Shown here: in pieces, positions 22,766-34,665 of the stretch
How the letters are laid out: each line of letters starts with the position of its first letter
Position numbering within the stretch: the stretch's first letter is position 1
From: Daphnia pulex
Taxonomy: Eukaryota > Arthropoda > Branchiopoda > Diplostraca > Daphniidae
Direction of reading: 5' to 3'
Assembly (NCBI RefSeq): GCF_021134715.1
Contig: NC_060018.1
Span: forward strand, 10,557,501 to 10,621,500
Length of the DNA: 64,000 nt
Translations under genes and position numbers: made by a program
Notes under the pieces: generated by a model
The model's database searches: none
Seen by the model: the letters and a program-made list of their open reading frames with translations, nothing else
What the model was told of the DNA's origin: nothing

Positions 22766-24054
22766 TTAGACTCTGGGAGGGAACTTGAAAGGATTTACGC
22801 CGGTTTGATCGCAGTAAACTTTCATGATTCCATCGAGATCCCCCGATTGGACTAGAGTTCTGAGCTCCTTCTCTTCTTCGGTCCATTCTGTGCGTCGCTG
22901 CAGCCCAAAAAGAAAACAAAAAATAAATAAATAAAAAAAACTATTATAGAACGAGAAATAAAAATCAACAACAACCAAAGTAAAGGAAGGAAACAGTGAT
23001 TAACACTTTCGGAAATAAACGGGGTGGGTGGAGATATGGTTACAAATTTCTTTCAGTCGTCGCGATAATGAAACTGTTATGAATGCTAATAATTTAAAGG
23101 AGAGCCGAATTTGTGATTGTACGGCAGCACGGAATCGAGTGAAAGTTGAATGCTCAATCAATTTTACCTTCTCTCTGAGTAGTTGGTTCTTTTCATCCCG
23201 CTGGATCGGCTGGACGACTTCGGCCAGTTTCGCCATCTTACGCAACAGTTCTTGAGACGTCGAGGCCCTGAGTTCGTCAAACATTTCCATCAGTTTCAAA
23301 GCACTTTGCGGGTTCAGTTGCGGAGGAATGTTGCCCTGAAGAAAACGAAGATTAACTTTCATTCTGGTAAAAAAAAACTGAAATGTGTGATGTCACCTCT
23401 GAGAGTGACGACAGGTACAGGTAAATTGCTTTGTAGTCCACACCACCACAGGAGCTTGGTTTGGGGTGCTCCTCAAACAGGGCAATCCACTTGAGCATCA
23501 CAGAGGGGATGAACTCAGATTGTTGGACTTCAACAGATTCCCTTAAAGCAGAGATCCATTCATCAATGGGAGAACGTGTAAGGTCGCTGCGCCTTTTCTC
23601 AACACTGCACCAACAAGCACAAAAATTAGAACAGTGTCACTTACACATTGATACAAATAAAGAATTACCTTTCGTTGGGATCCTCTTTCCCAGGTTCAGC
23701 CCATGTGCTCATCTTCATGAAAATTTGTTGCAGGCCAACTTCTGAAATCGCATTGATAGGGAACATTTTCAGTACTTCCTCATACTCTCCATGGAATCCA
23801 TTTATTTGCACGTAATCAATGATTTTGCTCAAATTCGCTTCAGTCCAAAAGTTGGTCATGTTTTCGCATTTCGTGTTCCTTAATGTGGCTGGTGTTGTGA
23901 CTGGAGCTTTTTCAATTACAGCAGAACGGCGAGAGACTGAAGAATCACTTTCCGAAGATGACGAAGTTGAACTATCTGACGGCATGACCGTGTTGCGTAA
24001 GAGCCGAAAAGCGTCTGATGATAAAGGGGGCGTTGAGGTCCTGAGGCGGACCAT
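22766..24054 (-). CDS. snRNA-activating protein complex subunit 2-like (SNAPC2/SNAP45), intact, 4 exons, 297 aa
   Basis: Exons 23669-24054, 23397-23604, 23168-23335 and 22766-22897 join in phase. After a Ser-rich N-terminus comes a Myb/SANT-like segment starting FWTEANLSKIIDYVQ and ending LQQIFMKM. Exon 2 gives SPIDEWISALRE and VDYKAIYLYLSSLSE, and the last exon ends QTGVNPFKF. Human SNAPC2 has the same order: WSAREKRQLVRLLQ, APIEVWTDLAEK, VDFEKIYKYLSSVS and a C-terminal NPF. SNAPc binds the proximal sequence element of snRNA genes for Pol II and Pol III transcription. Identity is modest, so the call rests on order and spacing of short motifs. A Myb/SANT protein of another family is the alternative. 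Confidence 0.7.
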
Positions 24055-25127
24055 ATCGTTATTCTTTTTTTTTTGCGTGCGTTGAAAGGGCTAAATACAG
24101 CGTAACATTTTGCGAAACAAAAAGTTTTCCTTTTCCCCACAGAGGTCCAAATTGACGGAGATTGCCACCATTTTTCATTGTCTCCCGCTATGATGAGGCA
24201 TTAAAGGAGGAAGGGGGCAATCAAATTCGATTTCTTCGGCCACTACCCTTGTATGTTTTAATGCGCATTTTACGATTAAACTAATGAAAGACATAGAGCA
24301 GCACGGTATGGTGATATTTGTAAATAATAATATATTAGATAATGGCACAGGGATTACTATACATAACATTACATTAGATCAACTAGTAGGCTATGTGCAC
24401 AAAGAAAGAATCGCAATTAAAGCATGAGTACCTTAATGAATCAAGCTAAAAATCAAAGCTCCCATGTTCTGAATCAAGCTAAAATTTAATCGGCTAAAAC
24501 TTTCCTTAAAATTATGAATGTGAATTTGGAATCTGATTGTTACATGAAAACGAGAAGTTCCATTAATTTTTTATACCAATCTTCTAATTAACAACACCTA
24601 TTTCATTCATGGTATTCCGTATTCATGGTCAACACACAAATAGACCAGCCGTAACCCGTAAGGTGCGCGAAACTCGAAAAATTGAAACTCTAACTATTTG
24701 TTTGTTGATGACGTCTATAGTCGTCTGCTACCAAGACGTTTATTACACTACGACATTTCGCACACACCGATTTCGCAGTTTAGTACGGACGTCGGACCCA
24801 ATGATTAGAATGCAAAACAGGGTCTCAACTTTTGAGGCCGTTTCGCACTTTAGGGACGCCCTTCGATTACATCTCTTCTTCTCACTTTCGTTTATCACAC
24901 AGCTGAGCAGTGGAAGAATAATCAACCTCTCTTCAATCCGGCATTCAGAGTTACAGCAGATACATGGACGCATTTAACGACAGTTGTTAGGATCAGACAT
25001 TTATAAAAACTGAAGACATGGCTTACTAGCTAAATGCTAAGTAAATGTTGACGAGTAGTGAATTCACAGAAGGTGTATTCGGTTATCGGAGATGTGGTGC
25101 CGACATTGCAAAGCATAAAAAGTTATT
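24055..25127. other. Intergenic between SNAPC2-like and RPS2
   Basis: No gene is recognised. It includes the second copy (24862-24904) of a 43-bp sequence that also lies at 22515-22557, so the pair flanks the SNAPC2-like gene. The upstream ~100 bases of the SNAPC2-like gene presumably contain its promoter. Confidence 0.4.
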
Positions 25128-26147
25128 TTAATAGGCTTTAGCTTCTTGACGTTGAGTACCAATGGGACGATGGTTCTTCATCAAGTAGTCGCTGTGTTCC
25201 TGGTACGGGGAGCTATTGAAAACAGTTTCGGTCCACAAATCGGGAGTCAAGTAGGCGTACGTCTTGGCAATGGCGGCGTAAGTTGCCTTAGCTGGAAAGG
25301 AGAAATCAGAACGGTTAACGGCTGATCGCAATACATTCATGGAATATCTAACATACCGAAATTGCCAAGGGTGCCAGTGCTACCACGAGCAGCGGTGTAG
25401 CAATCCTCAATACCAGCCATTTGCAACAGCTTCTTGGGGACAGGTGCTGAGACGATACCAGTACCGCGAGGGCCAGGGATCAAACGCACCAAGACGGAGC
25501 CGCACTTGCCGGTAACTTTACAAGGGACGGTATGGGGTTTACCGATCTTGTTACCCCAGTAGCCACGACGAACGGGTACGACAGAAAGCTTGGCCATGAT
25601 GATTGCTCCACGAATGGCAGTGGCAACTTCCTTTGAGCACTTGACTCCAAGACCAATGTGACCATTGTAGTCACCAATAGCTATGGAAAAATAAACATGA
25701 AATACTTGTCGAACATATTGTTAAATCAATGATCTTACCAACAAAGGCCTTAAAGCGAGTACGCTGACCAGCTCTAGTTTGCTTCTGGACAGGCATGATC
25801 TTCAAAACCTCATCCTTGAGAGCAGTTCCAAGGAAGAAATCGATGATTTCAAACTCCTGTGTTAACATAATATCCATTAATATGGATTCAAACTTATCAC
25901 AAGTTTATTTGCTTGCCTTGATGGGGAGAGAGAAAAGGTAGATCTCTTCGAGGGTGCGAATCTTTCCATCACGGACTAAACGGCCAAGCTTGGTGACAGG
26001 AACCCACTCCTTCTCTCCTTCCTTTCCACGTCCGCGGCCGCGGCCTGGACCACCGCGTCCACGACCACGACCACCTCGTCCTCCGCGTCCACCACGTCCA
26101 CGATCACCAAAACCTCCACGACCACGGGCTGGAGCTGCATCCGCCAT
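25128..26147 (-). CDS. RpS2: 40S ribosomal protein S2 (uS5), intact, 4 coding exons, 278 aa
   Basis: Exons 25917-26147, 25739-25856, 25357-25680, 25128-25291 give a complete uS5 protein. The N-terminus is the eukaryote-specific Arg-Gly-rich tail ([18 protein letters not shown]), an arginine methyltransferase target. Then come [33 protein letters not shown], the S5 signature [32 protein letters not shown] and [20 protein letters not shown]. It sits at the 40S mRNA entry site and affects decoding accuracy. The first coding intron starts with GC rather than GT (ATCAAG then GCAAGC). A 5' UTR exon ends at 26365 with a GT donor, and the ATG follows an acceptor by two bases. Confidence 0.98.
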
Positions 26148-26430
26148 TGCTGAAATCACAGAAGTCAAGTCGTGTTACTTGAGTCTTACTAGCATGAAGT
26201 CTACATTATTGACTTCAACAAAATTAATTTAAGTAAATCTTTCGTGAAAACTTGGCCACTAACTAGCTAAGGACTTTCACACATGTAAAACTGATATTCT
26301 AATGCAAATAAAATATAAAATAACGCAGATGTTTAACGATGAAATAAAAGTTAGTTGCTCTCACCTGTGGTTTGAAATGTACACTGAAGCTGTAGAACTA
26401 AGCGAGGTACTTGGTAAGGAATCCCAGGGT
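26148..26430 (-). promoter_or_regulatory. RPS2 5' UTR intron and leader exon
   Basis: The acceptor TTTCAG lies two bases before the RPS2 ATG, and a donor (CCACAG then GTGAGA) lies at 26364-26363, making a ~215-bp 5' UTR intron. The leader would lie at about 26365-26430. A split leader is common for ribosomal protein genes. The transcription start is not fixed by the sequence alone. Confidence 0.55.
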
Positions 26431-26989
26431 TGCCATATTTAAACTCTTAGTCAAATCATGTCAAACGAAGTTTATTAGTTTATTTTAATTTGTAATTTTG
26501 CTGAATTTTTCAAATGTGAAACCACTATTGTACTTGAAAAAATGTGTGAGATGCAACAAAAGGTAAAATGCTTTATTGAAAAGAAAGGAAAATTCTTTAA
26601 AAAAAAAAATTCTTTTTTGAACGACGTACGGGCCTTAATTATTTACGACGCACGGGCTTGGGCCCGTATGCCGTATGTCGGACACCCTTAAACATCAATT
26701 GACCGCTTAATTGATTTCAGAATGCGGTACTTTTTGTCATCTTTTGTTTGTTTTACTTTTCTTTATCTGCAACTGTGCGCACGGGTGTGTCGTCACATTC
26801 CATCTGACTGTCTAGGAGTGCGATGTTTCGTGCAATGAATGAGTGGAGACCTTCTTCAATGCCTTCACAAACTGTCACTGTATTTCGCGCGTTAGTTTAT
26901 TTCCCCTTGATTGTAATCTTAGTGTTAACTAATGAAAATACACGTTGTAAATTCGATTATAGTATCTATTTATTTATAAAGCTTGACTT

Positions 26990-27741
26990 TTACAGCAATG
27001 CGACACGTTTTACAGACTGACAAGCGTCCTTTAACGTGTTGACTAAGTCTTCCAATTCCGCATGAGATGCAGTGAATGACAATAGTTCGCGGCGACCTTT
27101 ATCCTCCAGAATCAAGTCTATGAAATAAATCAGTTTTTGAACAGGTCCTCTAGTGTTGGTCTTTCAAAAAGGAACAATTTTTAATTAATTGTCTTCCGAT
27201 TGTAAAAAAAAAAGTAAATGTAATACCTCTACTTGATAATCAAGTCTCCAGTTTACATCAACTAGCTTTGGAGGGCTTGGCCCATACAGCTTGAGAATTG
27301 CTTGTATTTTACTTTGGTTGGTTGAGAACATTTTAAGAAGCCTAGTAATTTGTTCAACAGAACAATTTAGTGCATTCAGTTTTGCTTCCAATTGGTTGGT
27401 TGAGACTTTTTCAGATGCAGCTTTGATAAATAGTGATGAAAGGCTTGTGTACAACTGTATTTTCTGTCGGCCTAATTTTTCTAAGGATTTATTCATTTAT
27501 TAGAGATAATGAAATCAGAAATGAGATATTGCTCTTAGTTTGATAATATTTGAATGTTACCTTCCAACTTCTTGATTACATTAATTGATTGATGTGTGTT
27601 TGGAATTTCTGTTAAAGTATCACACACAATTTGTAATAGTACGTCAAATTCATCTAACGAAACAGGTGTCTTGGCATCGTTAAGCGATAAAAGGTCATTT
27701 TGAACAACACTCGAGAGTTCAAAAACTGAAATCTCATCCAT
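26990..27741 (-). CDS. COMM domain-containing protein 3 (COMMD3-like), intact, 3 exons, 201 aa
   Basis: Exons 27561-27741, 27227-27480 and 26990-27160 join in phase. The helical N-terminal part (DEFDVLLQIVCDTL) is followed by the COMM domain: KLVDVNWRLDYQVE, then ELLSFTASHAELEDLVNTLK and DACQSVKRVA. Human COMMD3 has DVSWRLEYQIK and LQDLVGKLKDASKSLERA at the same places and a total of 195 aa. COMMD proteins form the hetero-oligomeric core of the Commander complex, which recycles endosomal cargo with CCDC22/CCDC93 and retriever. Start chosen at ATG 27741; the open frame continues upstream to an acceptor without another ATG. It is head to head with ARMC5. Confidence 0.8.
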
Positions 27742-28376
27742 TCTTTCTGACAGGCCAATTAGTTTCAAGTACAGAGCTACAGCCTATAGACAGTTAGAAT
27801 TACCAACATTTAGACTGTGAACGCAAATGTATTGCAATTTGTAAATACTAAATACCAGTAAATATTAAGGCAGACGATATTTTGACATTTAAAGCAAGAC
27901 ATTCACTTGCGGCAATGCATGATATGTGATAATTGTGATATGGAAAAAACGGAAAGATTAATTCTTTTCTCTGACTCTGACCGTCTGACGTTGAAACTGT
28001 AGATTTTAAATTTTTTTTATTCTTTTCTTATTTATTTTTTTAATTCAACGTTTTTTTTTTATTTCGTGGAGAAATTTTTATTCCTATTAATCGACTTGAC
28101 GACGCCCATCCTTGTAAATGTGTACATACACGGACACACCAACTTGGCCAAAACAGCTGACCATGATTTCTTTGTTTTTTGTTTTATAAATAATTGACAG
28201 TTGGTTTGAAATATTAATTAAGAAATCCATAGGCCACATCTCTTCTTCTCCCATTAAATATCTATGATAAATGTGGTTTTGAAATTTTGGTATGGCTCAA
28301 ATTTTTACAAATTCCAATATTTTTTTCAAAATATTTTTTTCTTTTCTAGTCGGTTGTATTTGCATTGTTGTATGAA
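27742..28376. promoter_or_regulatory. Shared region between divergent COMMD3 and ARMC5 genes
   Basis: About 635 bp separates two start codons on opposite strands. An acceptor (TTTCTAG) at 28344-28350 just before the ARMC5 ATG and one (CTATAG) near 27783 on the minus strand suggest both genes have noncoding first exons here. The region is T/A-rich with no TATA box I can defend. Bidirectional promoter function is inferred. Confidence 0.5.
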
Positions 28377-31300
28377 ATGGATCCTTTAAAAATACCAGAT
28401 TCTATTCATAAAAGGATTCAATACCTTTTCACTAAACTGAGCTCTAGTCATTCATCAGTCTGCTATCGGGCATTGACAGAACTCAGAACTGAGTTTATCC
28501 CCAAACCTCAGTTTTTGACCATTTTTATTCAAGCTGGAGGTTTAAAACACATTGTTACACAGTTGGAAAAGTCCAACAGGAAGATTGTTGATGTCAGTCT
28601 CAGTATTTTAGGTCATTGTGTTTTGGAACAAGAACCTAGAATCATCGTAAGTTCAAGTTCAAAATATTTTATTGTTACAATTGCATAACTTTAAAGGTTT
28701 ATTTGAATTTTAATAATTAAAAAAATCTTTTTCGTTAATAGTTCCGCAAGGAAGGAGGCCTGCCCGTTCTTGTTCGAGTTTTACATTCGTTTGAAGACGA
28801 TACTGCCATTCTTAGTAGGGGTTGTCGAGTCATCGGCACGCTTGCTCATGAGAAATATATTGCTGCTATATTGGTGATAGAGTTCTCAGTTTATCATACT
28901 GTAGGACAAATAATGGATCGTTCGGTTGACGAAGAAATTTTGAGCATGGCAATTCGAGCGATTCATAACCTTTCTGATTCCAAAGAAAACGTTGAAATTC
29001 TTGGAAAAAATTACATCTATCCGAAGCTTTCAAATTTGTTAATGAAAACAGAAAGCTTGAATATTCAAAAGAAACTGTTTTCTACTCTCTCGCACGTATA
29101 TAGCTACATGAAGCGCTTCTCCGAAACTGCTGCTCACTACTGGACTGGATCTGAAAATGGAGGAAAACTAATTGCCAAGTATAAATCTTAAAAAAAATAA
29201 AAGTGGTTTTGGTTTTAAATGAAAATATTTAACATTTTGTCGTACAGATTCGTAGAATTAAGACTCAGCACTTCAGACGTTATTGCAACCAAGGCACCTC
29301 AGCTTTTATATCAGTTGGTTCAAGATAAAAATGTGCGGCCAAAATTAGCATCAAAAGATGCTTTTGAAGCTCTTATTCCGATTGTAAAAGAAGAAAAAGA
29401 ATTGGGGAAATGTGGTAAGTACAAGAACAAAATGAACTATTCCCTTGAAAATAAAAATTTACTTGCCTCTAATTGAAACACAGGAACGACGGTTTATCTC
29501 AGCAGTCTTTTATTACTATGCCGAGAAGATCCACACATATTTTCTGAAGTCGGTGGTATCAAGATCCTTCTTGGATTGATTCGTGAATCTGATCCATTTT
29601 ACGCAGGGGCAGAAGTATCATCACCTTTGCATTCTCAGCGGTTTCGATCCCAGCACAACAACATCTTTAGTACTTTACTGGCCTTTAAATACGATACGAG
29701 TGCTCTGGCAGAACTGGTTGAGGAAGGATTGGTGGATATTCTCACTTTAAGAATTATTAGGTGGTTAATTTCTATTTGATTTCCAGTTTTTTATTGTTGA
29801 CTAATATTCTGTACATGTATTTTCAGATATACTGATATGTGTCGATCCGGCAAAGTTGAACATACATTATCCCGAAATCGCTCACAATCAATAGAAGATG
29901 AAATAAATCCTTCGCCCTTAGAAGTCACTTTTGAAGAGTCTGCAGTCTCTCGCCAGAGTCCTGGTCATCCCGGATGCAAAATGCGATGCCGATCAAGAAA
30001 GCAGTATCGCACCACTAGTCCCAGTTATCAAGCGGTCGAAATGGAGTATGACCAGTTTTTTCGGTTCAGAGAGTCAAATCAGGAAAATCCGGCTGCGCTC
30101 AACATTTTTGGGTGGAATCCTGATAGACCGATTGACAATGAAACCATAAGCCCATCTTCCAGTCCTAGATCCCAAAGCATTTCTTCATCCCCGACTCATT
30201 CTCTCTCAACGTGGTCAGATTCCGGGTCAGACTGCGATGGTGGCTCCGATTATTCATCGGGTAATGCCTCTCCAGCTTTCAGCTCTGGTTATCCAGCGAG
30301 TCCCGTCTCAGACAACTCCATCAGTCCAGTTGGTTCACCTCCTTCTGATTTTATGAGTCCACTTCGTCCTCCGACACTGCCTTCTTCGTCAGATTTTGAA
30401 CAGTCAGACGAAGAAGAATTGGAAGATCAAGCAATTTGTTATTCTCCGGCCAATGTAGACTTCGAAATTGATTCCGAGAGCGATGTCGGTGCTCTTCCCT
30501 CTAGTCCCACATTGTTGCCGTGCAAGAAGCGAGCCAAACTTTGCCAAAGCGAGTCGACTGATCGGAGATATTGCTGCGATAAAGATCTTAAGATGTTGTG
30601 GCTAAAATTAGGACTAGCAGACAACAAAGATTTTTACGAAAATTGGCCAGATTTCGTGGGCCGGCAGTCGCATAATTTACACCAACAAGAAGTGGCCTTA
30701 TATCTTTTACTCAAACTCAGCTGGCTGAAAAAAACACCAAAACAATTGACCAATCGGAAGACCGTCAAAGCAATCATTGATTATTTAGTAGAAACTCCAA
30801 GACCTACGTTTCGAGCCTGTCAAATCCTTTTCCGTCTAGCCAGGTAATATACAATTATTGAATTATACTTTTATAACATGTACATTTTCAAATGAGTAAT
30901 TTTATAATTATTATAGCTGCCACAGCTTATTTGTGGATCTTCTTTTGCGGTCCCATTTCCCGCTAGAAATCTATCTAGGTACATATTTCTCACAAACATG
31001 AAACACTGCCCTTATTTTAAATTAATATTTGCTCAATTGGAAACAGGATTGAACCGACGACTTACTACAGTCCATTGCTGCCCACTACATTCGAGTCTTC
31101 GCAGAGTGGCTGAGCAGATCCTTGATCAAATGGCAGCTATTGTTGCACAGTTTGGTCGCGGTGAAATCGAGCATATTTTAATCAAGCGTGCGGACGATCT
31201 AGAATCATCTGGAGTTGTGGCCATGGCCGCTCCTTTGATTGTGAAATCTAGGTGTCTGTTGCGACGATATGTGAACGATCTCCAAATCCTTGATACCATT

Positions 31301-32069
31301 GGCAAGCAGTTACGCTCACCTGATTCTAGAGCTTATGCAGCCGCTTCCCTTTCTTCCCTCGGTTCATTTCTCAAAATGGACGATTTTCTCAGTCCTCGCA
31401 CGGTCCTCGGCGATCTTTTTAGCCATGAGCCTTGTCAAGTAGCCGATGCAAAAGAGGATGTTTTCTTTCTAATATCCTGCCAACAGATTGGTGGAATCAA
31501 GAGTCGCTTACAAGGTGCTAGTTTTTTCGAAGCTATGTTCCGTGGAGGATTCCAGGAATCTCAAACTAACGTTGTACCACTTGTTGACATACAAGCACCA
31601 GTGCTCAAGGTAATTTCTATCAAATACTACTTACATTATTCTTTTTTTACCTAATATTACTTCAAATTTTGTTTAGGTTATACTGCATCTTATTTACGGG
31701 TGTGGCTGCCAATGCAGTATTATACGAAGCATTGAGCGTTTGGTGAATTCTGACCGGTTGGCGTTAAGTCTTTTGGAATCCCTTGATCGTTTTCTGTTGC
31801 TTGAACAATTAGAAGGTATCAGCAATCTTATTGCCAGTCAGGATTGGATCAGTTCTCCAAACAATTTCATTGCCCTATGGACGTCGTTGGACAGCGGCTT
31901 CGCGTTCCTTGCGAAATTAAAAAATCACTTGCAATATTTTCCGTTTTCTAACGCGGCTGACTTTGATTCCCGATTTCAGTTAATTGATGCAATTCTTCAA
32001 ACGGAAACAGCTGACGAAACCATCGGAATTTGGAAAAAAATGTTTCTTTCTAGAATCGAAGATAAATGA
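28377..32069 (+). CDS. Armadillo repeat-containing protein 5-like (ARMC5), intact, 8 exons, 1061 aa
   Basis: Exons 28377-28646, 28742-29178, 29248-29414, 29484-29760, 29827-30843, 30917-30978, 31047-31609 and 31677-32069 keep phase throughout. The first ~400 residues are ARM repeats (ITQLEKSNRKIVDVSLSILG-like, GGLPVLVRVLHSF, ILSMAIRAIHNLS). A long Ser/Pro/Asp-rich disordered region follows (~residues 400-580), then helices and a C-terminal BTB fold (EDVFFLISCQQIGG, GASFFEAMFRGGF, VDIQAPVLKVILHLIYGC). ARM plus C-terminal BTB is the ARMC5 architecture, the substrate adaptor of a cullin-3 ligase that turns over RNA polymerase II subunit RPB1. Start chosen at ATG 28377, 27 bases after an acceptor. 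A genomic A21-23 tract lies about 120 bp after the stop. Confidence 0.8.
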
Positions 32070-32187
32070 ATTTGTCTGACAAGAATTCGCTATTATTCCT
32101 CACCAACAATTTCGGTCGTTTAAATCCGTGATTGTAATCTAATCTAATAATGTTGTTTTCTGTATGATACATAAAATAGACTGTTTC

Positions 32188-32212
32188 ACAAAAAAAAAAA
32201 AAAAAAAAAAAT
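32188..32212. repeat. Long genomic poly-A tract
   Basis: More than 20 A residues in a row lie about 120 bp after the ARMC5 stop codon. It may be a simple mononucleotide repeat or the scar of a retroposed sequence. No inserted element is recognised next to it. Confidence 0.7.
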
Positions 32213-32553
32213 CCTAACCCTGGCACAAAATTGTATTTTTTATCTCGTATAATTGAAATTTATTTCACTAGATGGAACTATTCAACAAGCAGAAGACGAA
32301 AAGGCCTAAAATATTTCTGACACCGGCTAGTGGCGTTGCTACGTAAACAGAGGGGTAACGATCCCGAGTTAGGTAATAAACCGTAGTAAGTGATAAGCTT
32401 GGTACCTTGCCTTTTGATTGTTCAAATGGCCACTCCCTCGTCGTAAACGAGTGACTCATCAACGTGTGCTAATACTAATAGTGGTCTCATACATTTTAGG
32501 GGGCTTAAACTTCTCATTAGTCATTAGTCTCTAACATTTCAGAGGTTTCAAGC

Positions 32554-34665
32554 ATGGTCGTCCAATGGGATCTATACGAAATGTATCTTGCCTTGTTACA
32601 AGTAAGTGTTCTAATTGTTTATAATTGGAGTATTAAAAAGTTAAAAAGTCGTTCAGTGAATGTTTACTCATTTATATTTTTAAACAGGCTCCTTTGTATC
32701 ACTTAATAATAGAAGGGCTTCTAATGGTTTGGGTTGCTTGGCTTCTCCTCAGGAAACCAAAGATTCGTAAACCCAAATTAACTGAGAAGGTTAACTACTT
32801 TACTTATTTTTTACATTTCAAATGGAATATAGAATTTGAAATTCATCACAGGAACAAGAAGAGCTTATATCAGAATGGCAACCTGAACCTCTTGTTCCAG
32901 ATACACCTGAAGACCATCCTGCTCTTGATCCCTTTGTTGTGGAAGGGAAAGTATGGCTTTTGTAAAATAAACTCCAGTATTATGAAAATATTACCTATAA
33001 ACATTTTTCCAGGTTGGAAAATATGTTTGTGTAAATGGCAGGGATTGCCTTAACCTTGCTACACATAACTATCTTGGACTGGTTGAAGATAAAACTATGG
33101 AAGACAGTGCAGTAGAGTGTATAAAAAAATATGGGTAAGAATATTTTATCTAAAATTAATTTATGTTATTATCAAGAAAGGGACATGAAGCATATTTAAT
33201 TATTTATATATTTTTTTCCCTTAGAGTGGGATCCTGTGGTCCTAGAGGCTTTTATGGAACTGTTGGCAAGTATTTCATTGGTGAACAGCAAAAATAAATT
33301 ACTAACTTTGTTCACATTAGATGTACACTTGAATCTGGAAACACGGCTGGCTCAATTTATGGAACTCGAGGAGGCGCTCATATACTCTTACGGGTTTTCA
33401 ACAATTGCAAGTGCTATTCCTGCGTACGCGAAGCGAGGCGACGTCATATTTGCGTTAGTGAAATTTTATTATAAAAACTATACAAAAAAGTATGTAACAT
33501 TAAATATATATTTGATTTGTGAATCACAGTGACGAAGGAGTCAATTTCGCTGTGCAAAAAGGACTTGAAGCTTCCCGCAGCGATGTTCGATTTTTCAAGC
33601 ACAACGACATGAAAGATTTAGAGCGGCTATTGGAGGCTCAGCGATCAAAAGAACTTAAGGTAGTGAGACTTTTCTTTGGAATATTAACAGTTTAATCACC
33701 TTTTGAATGTCTTATCAGAATCCTAAAAACGGGAAAAATGTCAGGAAATTTTTAGTAATAGAGGGAGTTTACATGAACAGTGGAGATATTTGTCCCCTGC
33801 CAGAGATTGTCGAGTTGAAATCAAAATACAAGGTTCGTTTATTCGTTGATGAGAGCATATCATTCGGCACTTTGGGACGCCACGGTAAAGGAATTACGGA
33901 ATACTATGGTATCCCAGTAAGTATACATAAAAAAAGTTGCGTTAATTAAACAATCGTTATTTAACAATAAAAACCTTTCAACAGACGGATCACATTGATT
34001 TAATCATGGGAAGCCTTGAATATGCCATTCCGTCAGTCGGTGGGTTCTGTGTGGGAACATCTTATGTGGTTGATCATCAGCGCCTTTCTGGACTAGGTAA
34101 CCTGCCATCATTATGTAAAACGATTATCTTAGCAGTGCTGATTGATTCATTTTACTCCCCAGGCTATTGCTTTTCTGCCTCTCTACCTCCCATGCTTGCA
34201 GCGGCAGCAATTACTGCTATAGATAGCATGGAGAAAAATCCAGACATGTTTCTGGACTTAAACAACGTGTGTCGTCAATTACACAGTGCATTGTCTTCAC
34301 TCCATCAACTACGCCTTGGTGGTCATAAAGATGCCCCAGTCAAGCATTTACGCCTTGCAAAGTCGACGGGGTGTAATAATCATGATGGTCAATTACTTCG
34401 ACAAATAGCAAATGAAGTACAAAAGCTATATATAATATATATTTTTTTTATCAGCAAGGATGATTTGTTAACATTTGCTTATTTTTCTCTTCATTAGTCA
34501 ATGAAAAGGGGTTTAGCTGTTATTGTAGCCTCATACTTGGATCAGTCAGAACGCTTCTTACCGCAACCCAGTCTGCGATTGGCGGCCAACCGGCTGCTCA
34601 CTGAAAACGATTTAGATAAAGTGATCAAAATTCTTGAGGATTCTTGTACTGCTATTCTTAGTTGA
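32554..34665 (+). CDS. SPTLC1: Serine palmitoyltransferase long-chain base subunit 1 (SPTLC1), intact, 11 exons, 468 aa
   Basis: Exons 32554-32601, 32688-32789, 32852-32950, 33013-33134, 33225-33265, 33321-33453, 33530-33659, 33719-33916, 33985-34096, 34163-34416, 34498-34665 keep phase with no stop. One membrane helix is near residues 17-40 ([16 protein letters not shown]). The aminotransferase-fold body has [31 protein letters not shown] (with the Cys at the position mutated in human HSAN1), [35 protein letters not shown] and PSVGGFCVG. As in all SPTLC1 proteins there is no PLP lysine at the expected site; catalysis is by the SPTLC2 partner. The ER heterodimer condenses serine and palmitoyl-CoA. 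Exon 5 ends in a GC donor (GTTG then GCAAGT). AATAAA follows at ~34719. Confidence 0.97.

Noticed and set aside
25954-26232. Pro/Arg-rich plus-strand ORF
   Set aside because: It is the antisense of the RGG-rich tail of RPS2.
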